A stretch of DNA of 29,957 bases from Ichthyophonus hoferi (Eukaryota > Opisthokonta > Ichthyosporea > Ichthyophonida > Ichthyophonidae): contig NAOQ01000093.1 in NCBI GenBank assembly GCA_002751075.1, forward strand, positions 22,266 to 52,222, written 5' to 3'. A program made the translations under genes and the position numbers. Position 1 is the stretch's first letter, and every line of letters starts with the position of its first letter. Of this stretch, positions 15,104 to 25,844 are shown in pieces. The notes under the pieces were generated by a model. That model ran no database searches, was not told the origin of the DNA, and saw only the letters and a program-made list of their open reading frames with translations.

Positions 15104-17407
15104 TTAAAAGACATTGACGCGATTGACTATGGGAGGATTATTAATCTTTTCCCAAGTGATAGGGCCTGTAATGCAACGTTCACCAGTCACGATATCGTGC
15201 GTAGAAAAGGTAGCAAGAACAGGAAGATGATCGGAAATACCGTATACCTGTGGGGTCTTGAAACCAACCAAACATAGATCACGGTAAAAGATGTGATCAA
15301 GAACCATCTTCTTGCCAGTCCCTGGAGGATCGCCGATGATCTCGGTGAAATAGTTGGTCGGAAGATTGTCAGCCCTTCGTGTAATATTAACTGGAAGCAT
15401 AACAGGTTGTGGCATATTGATGTCAGGTTGGGGCTGCCAAATAGGGCTCAGCATGGATATATTCATATTAAAATCACCCATGAAGACGGCGGGGCCAGAA
15501 GTTTGGGCAATTTTTTCCTTGATAAAGCCTACCTGGGCTACACGAGCATCTTCATTGAACCACTCGGCGTGGGTGTTGAAAACGTGAATGGTACTTGTTT
15601 CCAGGCTAATAGGGTCGAAGTATGGGAAACCAACCGAAATCATTAAACGATTGAGAGCAGCATTAAGTTTGGGCATCATATAGGTGGTTTGATAAGTCAT
15701 AGGCAAGGCAGAGAGGGTTGCCACACCCGGGGTAGCCATAAACGCAGGAGCACCATATTCAACATAATAACCATTTCTTTCAGCAAGGTACCCTGGTAAA
15801 TCTCTATTTCCGGTCAGAGGATGGGCCGAGTCTGACTCCTGAAGACATACAATATGGGGCTTGTATTTTGAAATTAATTCAGATTGGCGCTCCAAGTTGA
15901 CCATACCAACGTTGGCTTGACCTTCAACGGATACATATGCCTCATAGCCCTCTTGAATATTCCATGTCATAACAGTGAAAGTGGTAGGGGTATCAATAGT
16001 TCCCCGGGAAGCAACATACCAACTGCGCATGCGCATGGCAGGTAGGAAGATGGCAATGAATGTAATGCCCCATACAATAGCTATTGCCTTAGAATATTTA
16101 GTCATTGAAACATCAATTTTGGCAAAGCCACCATCCTGATGTTCCCTTAGAATGAAAAAGTAGATAATGTCAACACAAGCTACAATAGGGACAATAATGA
16201 AAGGAAGAAGGAAAGTAGCGTTTCCGTGGAAAAAGTTGAAAAGTTCAATATTCATAGCCATCTTTCCGAGAAGCCAGATGAAAAGGAGAATGTAGCCTAG
16301 AGCCATGAAGAGGCCACTCAACAGGACGAATAAGAAGCGAAAACGAGAACGGAGAGAGTGAAGACCAAGCTTTAGGGCAGTAAAAGAAAGGGTAGTCATG
16401 AAAGGAAGGGCAATGCCTATGAGGAACCCACCACCCAATATTAAGCCGCCGTTTCCGACGTATACCTCCTTGTATTCAGTGGACTTACGCACGGTCGCCA
16501 GTAGCAAAATCATGCCAACGAGCATGGATGTGCTCATGGTAATGCTCAAGTACATACGCCATGATTGCATAAGGTACCAAATGTATTGGACGACTACACC
16601 CAAGAAAAGTGCTACAATGATGACGATACCTGCAGGATATGAATTATACTTAGCCCAACGGACAATGGCGGCATCAGAAGTGAACAACCATGTGTGCAAA
16701 ATGATTACGTTGGCACAAGCCCAAGATGCGAAAGGTGTGAAGAAGGCCTTGACTCGAGGGTTGTGGTTTTCTATTGAGACGCCTTTGACATGGGAAGGGC
16801 CGACAGCAAGCCAAGCAATGGCCAGGAAACCGGCTACGTAGTAAGCCCAGGCAGGAGCCCAGTTCACAACCAAATCGTTTGGGAGAAGAGAAGAGAGCGC
16901 CCAGCGGGTGGTAATCATAAGGAACATACCATTGCCAATACCTAACAGTTCAGTCTCAGTGATGCAGGTCATGAACTGGGCTAGACCAAGACCCGTACCA
17001 AACATGATAGCAATAGTACGCCAAAGGGGCGACACCTGAGTCATGGTAGCATACAGGAAAACCGTAATTATGCGAAAAAGGTTCCTATACTTTTCATCAC
17101 GGAGTAGGCGCCAGAAGAAAGGAATACAGCTAAGACAGGGAATTAAAATATAGCCACAAAATGGTGGAATAACACCCCATAGGGAGAAACCAAGATTCCA
17201 TGGGTCCAACATGTGCCAGTAAGCTGTAGATATATTGGAGCTAATCATGGTAAGATTCATGAAGGCGATTACGGCAAAGGCTATGGTGTCAATAACAATT
17301 GTGCCTATTGTGGGCCGACTGTCGATTAGACACAATGCCTTATTAGACATGTCGCAATCCATTTCCGTCGCCTCTTTGCCGAGGCAACCCTTTGTGACAT
17401 CCGTCAT
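15104..17407 (-). CDS. cwh43: CWH43-like GPI-anchor lipid remodelling protein
   Basis: Yeast Cwh43 is needed to put ceramide into the lipid part of GPI anchors in the ER membrane. This is one uninterrupted 767-residue frame. Residues about 35-460 hold some 12 to 13 hydrophobic segments (for example 37-57, 185-203, 259-281, 357-381, 397-420, 441-458), matching the PGAP2IP-like membrane half. Residues about 474-740 form an endonuclease/exonuclease/phosphatase-fold domain. Its metal and catalytic motifs are all present: Asn483 (TWNIQ), Glu524 (LQES), His613 (NTHAEW), Asp645 and Asn647 (GDFN), Asp704-His705 (LDHIFY) and Asp726-His727 (SDHLPV). The length is near the animal protein (about 700); it lacks the extra N-terminal PGAP2-type domain of S. 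cerevisiae Cwh43 (about 950). The first ATG of the frame at 17407 is taken as the start; a TTTTCAG just upstream could be the end of an intron in the 5' leader. It diverges from the possible short gene at 17745. Confidence 0.88.
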   Translation of the reverse strand: MTDVTKGCLGKEATEMDCDMSNKALCLIDSRPTIGTIVIDTIAFAVIAFMNLTMISSNISTAYWHMLDPWNLGFSLWGVIPPFCGYILIPCLSCIPFFWRLLRDEKYRNLFRIITVFLYATMTQVSPLWRTIAIMFGTGLGLAQFMTCITETELLGIGNGMFLMITTRWALSSLLPNDLVVNWAPAWAYYVAGFLAIAWLAVGPSHVKGVSIENHNPRVKAFFTPFASWACANVIILHTWLFTSDAAIVRWAKYNSYPAGIVIIVALFLGVVVQYIWYLMQSWRMYLSITMSTSMLVGMILLLATVRKSTEYKEVYVGNGGLILGGGFLIGIALPFMTTLSFTALKLGLHSLRSRFRFLFVLLSGLFMALGYILLFIWLLGKMAMNIELFNFFHGNATFLLPFIIVPIVACVDIIYFFILREHQDGGFAKIDVSMTKYSKAIAIVWGITFIAIFLPAMRMRSWYVASRGTIDTPTTFTVMTWNIQEGYEAYVSVEGQANVGMVNLERQSELISKYKPHIVCLQESDSAHPLTGNRDLPGYLAERNGYYVEYGAPAFMATPGVATLSALPMTYQTTYMMPKLNAALNRLMISVGFPYFDPISLETSTIHVFNTHAEWFNEDARVAQVGFIKEKIAQTSGPAVFMGDFNMNISMLSPIWQPQPDINMPQPVMLPVNITRRADNLPTNYFTEIIGDPPGTGKKMVLDHIFYRDLCLVGFKTPQVYGISDHLPVLATFSTHDIVTGERCITGPITWEKINNPPIVNRVNVF

Positions 17408-17744
17408 AGAAGTCCACTGAAAACTACTAAAATTATTTGGTCTTGTTACGATGATCTAATATCTAATACTATTGTGTTCTCATATGAATGGCAATTTAAC
17501 TGTGTTCGAATGTATATATAGTCCCAGGATAACAGTACCAAAGCAGCTTTACTATTTTCTTTCACGTGCGTTCACACATATTCTGCTATACTATTGGATG
17601 TAAGAAAAGTTAAAATTCAATTTGTTCTCATGATCAGATCACTCTTTTATGCCTCGAACACAACATTGGCTTTTATACTATCAATTATTTTTATGTTTTT
17701 TTTTCTTTTTCTTATTCCTCTCTGTTGGCATTAAATTCTTCACT
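17408..17744. promoter_or_regulatory. Putative divergent promoter region
   Basis: It lies between the CWH43-like start (minus) and the candidate start at 17745 (plus). A TATATATA string at 17513-17520 is about 105 bases upstream of the CWH43-like ATG and is a candidate TATA box. CACGTG lies near 17564. On the plus strand, a T/C-rich tract at about 17695-17721 precedes the ATG at 17745, as is common upstream of well-expressed fungal genes. Function is inferred only. Confidence 0.35.
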
Positions 17745-17847
17745 ATGTCTAGGTAAATTATCCTTTTCTATTGTTAACACTTATCTTACATTTGGTAATA
17801 GCTATGCAAGATCGACCAACTTTGTATGGAAGCGTACTAGCAAATAA
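17745..17847 (+). CDS. Possible short spliced coding start (QCR9-like N-terminus?)
   Basis: ATG at 17745 sits in the context TTCACTATGTCT, very like the isomerase start. Read straight through, it stops after three codons. A good 49-base intron (17753-17801, GTAAAT..TTAAC..AATAG) joins ATGTCTAG to a second segment, giving MSSYARSTNFVWKRTSK and then a stop at 17845-17847. Alternatively, the second segment leaves through a donor at 17834 (GTACTA) or 17824 (GTATGG). The WKRTS part resembles the FKRN/RRTS start of cytochrome bc1 subunit 9, and yeast QCR9 also has an intron near its start codon. That the rest of such a protein lies more than 10 kb away at 28340-29425 is speculative. It may instead be an unrelated short gene or chance. 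Confidence 0.3.
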
Positions 17848-17950
17848 TAATCGATTAATCATTTTGTGATCCGCTTGTTACAAGAACTTAGGCCGATCTA
17901 CGTCAACGTCGTTAATTAGGTAAATATATTGGTCAATTTCATTCACATTA

Positions 17951-18921
17951 CAGGGTCCCGGAAATAATTTGACCAATGCCAGAAATAATTCAATAAATCC
18001 CTACGTAAATGGACAAATCCAAAAATAGAGCGACAAATTCCAAAAATAATTCGATAACTCCCTATCCATGAACAGATCCTAATAATAAATAAATAGATCC
18101 CCACAATAAATGGACATTTTAAATATAAAACAATTATCAAAGCGAAATAGAATAATAAAGAGGAAATTAAAAGAAAGTTATACTTTTGCTATTTTTATAG
18201 CAGAAAATTTTTTTTACAAACATTTCTTATAATTTTTTAACAAAAAATTGTTATTCAAGAAAAAGAATAGTTGGAAAATGCTTTATTCGTGTAATGTCCC
18301 ACGTGAACCTTCCTTCTTACCTTCCCCACATTCCGTTAAAACCATTCATCTTGTTCTCGAATAACAATTTTGTGTTCAAAGAATTATAAGAAGTGTTTGT
18401 AAAAATTATAATTCTTTAGTACAAATAGCAAAGATGTAAATTTCTTTTGTTCAGTGTATGAGCCTGCCCCTCTGGACCGTTCATGTGCCTTTATTTATAG
18501 TTGATCGAATACTCTTCCTTAATCAATAGCCGATTCTTGTTATGCAGTATAGTTTTACCTTAAATTAGGAAATGGGCTAATTCGCCATTTCAAATGAGGA
18601 TACGATTTAAGTGTTCGTGAGTTGGATTGGCCAATAATAATCAGTTCAAAGTTGTTGACTTGATTGAATTTGTCAGCATTACATTATAAAATTAAGCACT
18701 AATATCAGCAATAAATAAATATAATATACTATAGGATAAATAGGATAAATAGGATAAAAAATGAGCTATGACTGTGCAGTGAGCGGAACTGTTATGAGTA
18801 TTTTAGACCTATTTCATTTTCCTTGTATTTTCATATTCAAAATGTTCATTTATGTTGGGGACCTAGCCATTTATTGTTGGGATCTGTTCATTTATGTAGG
18901 ACTTTGAGTTATTTGCAGGAA
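17951..18921. mobile_element. Foldback-like inverted-repeat element
   Basis: The left arm (about 17951-18262) starts CAGGGTCCCGGAAATAATTT. Its outer part is made of degenerate subrepeats around CCAGAAATAATT, AAATGGACAAATCC and ATGAACAGATCC. Its inner part (about 18168-18262) runs TTTGCTATT.....TTTACAAACA.TTCTTATAA.TT...AAATTGTTATTC. The right arm repeats both in inverted order: inner at 18354-18448, outer at about 18801-18921 (ending TTATTTGCAGGAA). About 90 bases separate the inner arms. No transposase frame is present. It resembles a non-autonomous foldback or MITE-like DNA element; the family is unknown and target duplications were not identified. Confidence 0.65.
18449..18800. other. Extra segment inside the right arm of the foldback-like element
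   Basis: In the left arm, outer and inner parts are separated by about 28 bases. In the right arm the same two parts are about 350 bases apart, so this segment looks like an insertion or an arm-specific expansion. It contains three GGATAAATA units at about 18733-18757. No coding frame or known element was recognised. Confidence 0.5.
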
Positions 18922-19604
18922 GCATGTAAATAAAAGAATTAGCTATGCAGCCAATCACATTAGGACACACAACAGCACCATTTTGGAAAAGATAAGATAA
19001 TTCCAGTGGCACTCTGTAAACTATTTCTTACGATCGATCGCATTAGCATTGAGCCAAACCATGATTGCACTCGCGATAAATGCATGTTGCGGAAAAGATA
19101 AAAGAAATAAAAACGACTAATAATAAACATAGTTAATCATGTTTTAATCATTACAAAAAAATAAATTATTTCTTACAAATATATAATCTTAATGATTAAA
19201 GAATACTTGCTCTGTATTCTATAGTCATCGTATCTTTATTGTAATGTCTAGATCAATACTAGCACTCGGGAATAAGCGCCAGTGTTCTGAGAATCTTCTC
19301 CTAACAATAACATTGAGAATTGTTTCGTGACTTTCGGGTCCTCCAACATACATTACATACATAAAAATATAGCACCCCTTACTGATTGAACACACTGTGC
19401 AATAAGGTCTATTGCACCTAAACGAACTAAAGTAAGAATTCTTCCTTCAGTAATAGCTGAATATAATCGTAATAGTATATCTCCATCCTGATAGATTCGT
19501 TAATGAAACATCTGTAAGTTACGCCAACAAGATAGCAAAACTAGAGTCAATATATAATAAGAAAAGAGTATAAAAGAAACCAAAAGTCCATAACAAAGGG
19601 CCTC
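18922..19604. other. AT-rich stretch without a recognised gene
   Basis: Nothing recognised except GATCGATCGC near 19033. Several short frames are open only by chance. Confidence 0.4.
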
Positions 19605-19637
19605 GTCGCAGACATTTGCGACACCCCGGTGGGGGTG
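19605..19637 (+). other. Two abutting GC-rich hairpins
   Basis: GTCGCA (19605-19610) pairs with TGCGAC (19617-19622) across a 6-base loop. CACCCC (19622-19627) pairs with GGGGTG (19632-19637) across a 4-base loop. They share base 19622. Such GC-rich stems stand out in AT-rich surroundings. Function is unknown. Confidence 0.5.
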
Positions 19638-19840
19638 TGTGTAAAACTCTACACGCATTCTATAAAGAAATAGTGATTTTTGATATTTACATTGTCTTTT
19701 GATTTTCAGGTGGTAGAAATTCACTATCCAGATTCTTTACTAGATGCTAATTAGTCAAACCTGGTACAGTCAAACCATTATAGGGTACCTGTATAGTGCT
19801 CATCTACTATCGCAGTGATTTTAAGCATTATTCATGTTAA

Positions 19841-19891
19841 ATAATGATTTAGATGCATAATGATTTAATTGCATAATATTTCTTCAACTTG
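19841..19891 (+). repeat. 51-base direct repeat, first copy
   Basis: It matches 20076-20126 at 45 of 51 positions with no gaps; all six differences are transitions. Internally it contains two 16-base units, ATAATGATTTAGATGC and ATAATGATTTAATTGC. Confidence 0.8.
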
Positions 19892-20075
19892 ATAGAGTGA
19901 TTTGCCAATACATAATATGTGCGCAGTTACACCAATGAGGTAGCTAACTAAAGAGTCATTCAAGAAAGAAGAAAGATATTAGTATTAGATTGTCAAGATA
20001 AAATGAAACAAAATATGAAACAAAACAAAACTTAATAACCGCACACACATGCAGGCTCCGGCAATCCCGGGTATC

Positions 20076-20126
20076 ATAATGATTTAGATGTATAATGGCT
20101 TAATTACATAATATTTTTCCAACTTG
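20076..20126 (+). repeat. 51-base direct repeat, second copy
   Basis: It is the partner of 19841-19891, 235 bases downstream. A GC-rich potential hairpin follows at once at about 20125-20157 (TGCGGTTGC..GCAACCCCGCA, with a bulge). The 184 bases between the copies hold no gene and could be an insertion flanked by old duplicated DNA. Confidence 0.8.
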
Positions 20127-21038
20127 CGGTTGCGGGTATATGGGGCAACCCCGCATGCATTCGTACGTGTACACTCATATAAACACTTTGCGTTCCCTTA
20201 ATATTTGTTAAACAATATATATATATATGGTCCTATTATACAACACTCTATTAGAGACCCTGAAGCCTGTGGATAAGTTGTTATAACTACCACAGATTGC
20301 TCTAGAAGTTTAATGCAACTCTAAATTCAGAACAGTTGCGTGTACTGCACCAGAACTCACAAAAGCTTTGATTTATCCCTTACCTATTTATAACTATCTA
20401 GACCAACTAGGAGACAGGCGCACTCTACATCAAATAAAATTCAGTACAACAAATACTACTTCTATTTCTAATACTTCTTTATAATCAAATTGAAAATAAA
20501 AATAAAATTCCAGTCTGTAGAAAGAAATTAATAACATATTTCAAAATTATTTATTCACTTAACTGCTAAAATAGTGGTGAATTCCCAAAATAAATTAGTT
20601 TACACTCTATGTTTTATATTTTGTTAGAAGCAAAACCAATATCTGTTTTACCGAGTTTTATTTGACGATTAGATGTTCCATTCTACTCCTGGTATATCTA
20701 TATATTTATCACTAGATATGGGAATCAAAAAATTCTTTACTCTTAAGTCGAAGATACTTTTCACTTCTCACCCTGTACCTTAATTATAATACAACATAAT
20801 ACCATATAATGCAATGTAATATAACATAACACAACGCAATATAATAAATTTATAGTACATTATAATGTAATATAATACAATAAAATACAGTAATGAACTT
20901 AGGTTCTGATATGTTTTTAGTGAGCCTGAAGGTTTATGCCGATAGCTGTATTTGTGCCGAGTTTAGTATTTAAACATTAAAATAAAACATAAATTGTATT
21001 TTTTCGTAATGACTTAATTAAATATTGGTGTCCATGTA
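20127..21038. other. AT-rich stretch with low-complexity ATAAC/ATAAT runs
   Basis: A family C right-end fragment lies at about 20262-20310 (GAAGCCTGTGG..AACTACCACAGATT). A string at about 20641-20668 resembles 10052-10080. At 20780-20895 there is a degenerate run of TAATATAACA-type units. No gene was recognised. Confidence 0.45.
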
Positions 21039-21320
21039 TGTTGAAACGGTAAAATATAGGGTAAACACAATATACCCTATCTTTATTTTAAGCCATTATC
21101 CAAACAATGATGTACGTCAGATGATGAACTGCAGTGTAAACAAAACTAGAGGCCCCGTGTCAACCACACGGTTAATTTATACTATTCTAAACACATGTGA
21201 TGCAGTGAGACTGAATTCGTATCAAACGGTATACCTAATATAATATGGTATACAAGAATTTATCTCAATCTTAATCATTACAACGTAGGTTTGGTAGATA
21301 ATCTCTACCATTTGATTAAG
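21039..21320 (+). repeat. Dispersed repeat family B, copy B3
   Basis: It starts TGTTGAAACGGTAAAATATA like copy B1 and shares CCCTATCTTTATTTTAAGCC, GTAAACAAAACTAGA, ACACATGTGATGCAGTGA and GTAGGTTTGGTAGATAATC. The similarity ends near 21315, so the last 30 bases of B1 are missing. Confidence 0.7.
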
Positions 21321-21650
21321 AGCATACACAACCTAAATTAGAAATCATTATAATGTATAACACATTCCAACGTAAAAAAAAATAAACAAGCCAAAAGATT
21401 AATTGCAATATAATTTCAGTTTTATTCTTAGCCTAGGTTCCAATCAAAATCAAAAACATATCAATGGATAAATAAATATCTCTAGGGCATCCAACTATAT
21501 GCCTATATTAAAAGAATTTAACAAGCCAATTTCAACCACTCTTACCATTCCATTAATTTCTTTCCACCACACAAATATTAATTAATATATGATAATATGT
21601 ACTAATCCACCCAAATACATTTTACCTCACTTCAACCTCACCCATTGCTA
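21321..21650. other. Intergenic stretch downstream of SDE2
   Basis: No gene was recognised. A minus-strand AATAAAA at about 21420-21426 could serve as a distant polyadenylation signal for SDE2. Confidence 0.35.
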
Positions 21651-22656
21651 TCACTTCTTAGCCCTCAGGGCCGTGGGGATATGACCATCGTCCAATCCCT
21701 TTACACTAAATAACCTCTGTGATCTGAGCTTTATATCCCCTCCACACTTCAAGCCCCTAAGTATCAAGTTATGTTTCAACACCTCTAACCCTAGCCCTTC
21801 CAGCTCGGTGGCACTGTTATACATGTCAAGATCAATAGCGACAACAGAAACTACAGGTGAGGCCGTATGGTTATTGTTGTTACTGTCTTTGCAATTTTCA
21901 TTTTCATCTTCATTTTTCGGTTGTTGCATTTTCATTTTCTGTTCTACTCCTGCCACCTCAGTGTTGCTAGTTGTGGATGGTACAGTAGTAGTAGTAGTAG
22001 TGAGAGGGGTGGTGGTTGTTAGGGAGGGAGAGGGAGAGGGAGAAGGAGAAGAGGTGGTGGCGGAGGGGTTGGATGTTGTAGTCGTAGGAGTGACTTCATC
22101 CTCATCCTCATCAGAATCATCGATATCTTCGTCTCCCCTAATTGGTAAAGATAAATAGACGAGAATAGATGAGTGTGAGAAAAGATAGATGGGTTTTAGA
22201 TAAAATGGAAGGGAATGTATAGATAGAGAGAAAGGTACAGGGAGAAAAAGAATGCCACAATGACAAGGAAAAGTCTAAATACATGTATATATATATATAT
22301 ATATATACATCTATAAATATCTAATAATTATAACGTTACACACACAACTATCCACTTACCAGATCTTCAATTTCTTAACCGGTTCCTCGTTGGTTAATGG
22401 AGTCTCAGTTCTTTTACGCTTTTCCTGGCCTACGAAAATAGACAAATATGGTAAGTTTAAAATCACATAAGAGGATTGATGATAAAAAGAAAAGGGTAAA
22501 ATATAGGAATAATATGATGCAATACGATATTGTGATCTATTTAATATGTACTAAATATATATATATGTACGGATGTGTATAAGATAGAAAGAAAGAGATG
22601 GATCGTATAATATAACATAACATAATATGAAGCAAATGCTAAGACTTCCATTGATA

Positions 22657-22691
<35 letters not shown>

Positions 22692-24193
22692 GGGCGTTAC
22701 AATATAATACATTATACCATACTCTCCCCTCCCCTCTCCTCTCTCCTTACATGCAGCTACCAGTGCTTCATCAATCCTCTCCTTCATATCCCTGGATTCA
22801 GTGCCCAGTTTGTGGTGGTCAAAGTTATGACGTGGTCCTCTTAGCACACTTTCTTGCTTCATTTTCTTCTTTTCTTCAGCCAGGCGTTTACGATCCTCCT
22901 CTCCTGCCAACCACTCTGCCATTCTAGGTGTGTATGTATGTGTATGTGTGATGTATGTATATATGTATGCAGAGTGCGTATGTATACATGGGTGGGTGAG
23001 AGAGGGAGGAGGGAAGAGAGGGTTAGGTAAGGCTATAGGGTAAGGTAGAATAGTGTATTATGGCGTAGTGTATGATATATAGATGAGAGGGAGAGGGAGG
23101 GAGTCAAAGGGAGAGAGTGAAAGGGAGGAAGAAAAAAGAGTCAAGAGTTACTGTAATACTATACAATACACTACAATACACTATAAAGAGATAATTATGA
23201 TTGGAAATATTATGTAATAAAATAAGATATGCAATAAGATCATATTAAATACAAAATAAATAATATGTACAGTATAGTATACTATAAACATAATAACTAC
23301 ATAATAAACAACCTAACTATATACACAATATAAATATATTAAATACAAAAAATACATTTTAAATATACACCAACCAACCCAATCCAATCAAATACTCAAA
23401 CTAAAACATTAAAACATTAAATTATAATCAACCAATCAAACAAACCTACATACTTTTCCTCATCATGTACATTTCTCAGCCTGCGGCCATTAAGGTCTCT
23501 GCAGGCTTCGAAATTTGTAGTTTCTTTCTGAGCTGCTCGCGCACCAATGCTTCTTAACATAGACCCAAACCCTCCTTTACCACCCTGTATACGTAGTAGA
23601 ACTTGAGCATTGGTACACGACGTCATGGCTATATATGGTAATAGAGAGAAAAGGATAGGTGGGAGGAAGGGAGGGAGGTAGGTATATTTGTGTATAAGTT
23701 AGTGCATAATATTATACCGTCACATTATTATACCCCTTAAATATTCTAACATACTGAGGAGGGTATGAGATAGAAACATGTACTCAATAGCAATAATAAA
23801 ATAGTATTATATGTAAATATAAGTGTATGATAAGGTGTATATATATATATATGTATGCTTGCCTACCTATCTAAACACACACGCACGTACATACCTACAA
23901 ACATACACGCATATATTTACATACATATATACATAAATACATAAATGCAAACAAACATACACACGTACATAACTGCATACCTACACATACATATATACAT
24001 ATATATACACACACATACAATCACTTAGAAGAGAGTCATCATCTAACTGTTTTCCATTGATGAGAAGACGCTGTTCACACACAGGCAGACCCCACAGGTC
24101 ACTGACATGTTTCTTGACAGATGAAACTGTATCTATTTGGTTGGCATGGAGGATAGAGACCTCGCCACACAGACCGTTAATGATTATCTGCAT
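21651..24193 (-). CDS. sde2: Sde2, ubiquitin-fold splicing and genome-stability factor
   Basis: In fission yeast, Sde2 is made as a ubiquitin-like precursor, cut after GG, and joins the spliceosome to help splice selected introns; in humans it also acts at replication forks. Five exons: 24019-24193, 23454-23628, 22751-22923, 22360-22429, 21651-22137. All four introns (23629-24018, 22924-23453, 22430-22750, 22138-22359) are GT-AG with good donors (GTATGT, GTATGT, GTAAGG, GTAAGT), and every phase agrees, giving 359 residues. Residues 1-75 form the ubiquitin-like fold. Cleavage is expected at Gly75 in [11 protein letters not shown] (74-84). [10 protein letters not shown] (101-110) and EEKMAEWLA (115-123, joined across intron 2) are further hallmarks. 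A basic coiled region, an acidic stretch ([13 protein letters not shown]) and a Thr/Ser/Pro-rich linker follow. The end is the SAP-like domain (about 300-359): [13 protein letters not shown].., [15 protein letters not shown]. The Ser59 junction (T|CC) is the least conserved point. The introns are rich in TA and CA/TG microsatellites. Confidence 0.95.
22281..22306. repeat. TA microsatellite in SDE2 intron 4
   Basis: About ten TA units. A similar TA run next to a CA run lies in intron 3 at about 22660-22691, and TATG/CATA-rich DNA fills much of intron 1 at 23850-24018. Confidence 0.8.
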
Positions 24194-25844
24194 TATTTAT
24201 ATATATGTATATTTATGTATTTGTGTGTGTAGTATGTATGGTAGTATAAGAGTTAAAAACCTGCAAAAGAATAGAAATGAATAATTATATTTTGTAAATT
24301 ATATATTGGTATAGGAGTATATTTAACATCTAATAGCATCATGGCCGTACGGCATAATGACTACACATTATTCTAAATTTAGACAATTAAATATAATTAA
24401 ATTGTAGTTTACGAATAACACTTATGGATAAAATATATGGATGAATGAACAAGTTATTTTAATAATTTAAAATATATCCAATGGTTGAGTTGTTTTTAAC
24501 CTAGAAGTTAAAAGTGGGATTGGCATTGACTAATATGTTGATAATATATATATATACGTAGAGAGTGGTAAGGTTATAAGTAATGCTATTATTATGTAAT
24601 GTCTCTATTTAATTTAAATATTAGATATTTTAATATTATAGTATTAATACTGGATAGTGTTTAACCTTATATAACATTTAGATTGTAAATACCTTATACT
24701 TTGGGTTAGTTAATAGAAAGTTATTATTGCTGCATTAAAAAACAATTAAAATAAATGGCTCATAGATTACTGAATTTATGTTGAATTTTAAAATTAAAGA
24801 CACACTATCAATTAATCTTTTCTTAACATCGATTTACTTCCCATAAATGAAATTATAAAATATGTATACTGTATACTATATTTATAAAACACACATATAT
24901 ATGCCTATTAATAAAATAAATAGCAACTTAATCCATATCATACCTAATCGACACATGACGAGTAAGTAATAAAGATGTCATGTTTTTATACAACCAGGAA
25001 AAGTAATTACATGATTAAGGTTTTTTAACAAACAAATAAATAATAACATGTAATAAATCAACAGTGTATACAATGGCATACAATAACATGCAATTTCAGA
25101 GCATATGTTATTTTTTCCTTCCATAGTTATATTGAGAGGTTTTAATGCTATGGAATGATAAAAATGATAAAAAGCCATTACCCAATGGCACACGGAGTTC
25201 CCCCTAAACTTAATCTCTACTTTGGCAATTTGGAATGGGTGTGTAAGGTGACATGTATACGTATGCATTGATTTAAGAGTGATAAAATAGCATATGTTGG
25301 ATGTAAATATAGTCTTTCTGATGTTTTGTTTTAACATAAATTGCTACAAATTATGTTTCATATTTGTAACTAAATAATATAAATACTTATATATAATTAT
25401 AATATAAAAAAACGAGGTTTGAAAAAATGTACGGGCAGAAATATTTTGGGATTCCATTTGTGGGACTCGCAATTTCACAAATACGATTTCGGACTTTTTC
25501 TTGTTTTTTGAAAATTATATATATAATATTGTTATGTTATCACACAAACAAAAGAATGCAACTAATGTGTTTTGGAACCATAAACTAAGTCATACGTGGC
25601 CATTATTTTATGGAGAGCTCATTGGTGTATATTCACGAGTTATGGCATTATTTTATGCGACTTAAATACTTCTTCAAAAAGGAAGGATTGATATTTTTGC
25701 AGTCAAAACCACTTTTTATCAACGGAATATATATATTATATATATAATATTATATAAAAACAGTGTATGTATGCAGTAGAATTTTGATGTCGAAGTAATT
25801 ATAGTTAAGTGTCAAGTCTAGCAAACTTGTATCCACGCTAAAAC
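24194..25844. other. AT-rich stretch upstream of SDE2
   Basis: No gene was recognised. A frame of about 119 codons on the minus strand at 24978-25337 shows no family resemblance and is probably chance. TA-rich palindromic strings occur near 25720-25755. The first few hundred bases presumably include the SDE2 promoter, but no core element stands out. Confidence 0.4.

Noticed and set aside
15293-16841. Plus-strand frames of 77 to 147 codons
   Set aside because: They are antisense shadows of the CWH43-like gene, whose 767-residue frame has clear domains.
17943-18140. Minus-strand frame of 65 codons
   Set aside because: It is an accidental frame through the subrepeats of the foldback-like element's left arm.
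21808-22158. Plus-strand frame of 116 codons rich in Ser and Val
   Set aside because: It is the antisense reading of the low-complexity Thr/Ser/Pro and acidic part of SDE2 exon 5.
24978-25337. Minus-strand frame of 119 codons
   Set aside because: It has no recognisable domain and base use like the surrounding non-coding DNA, and no supporting splice or start context was seen.
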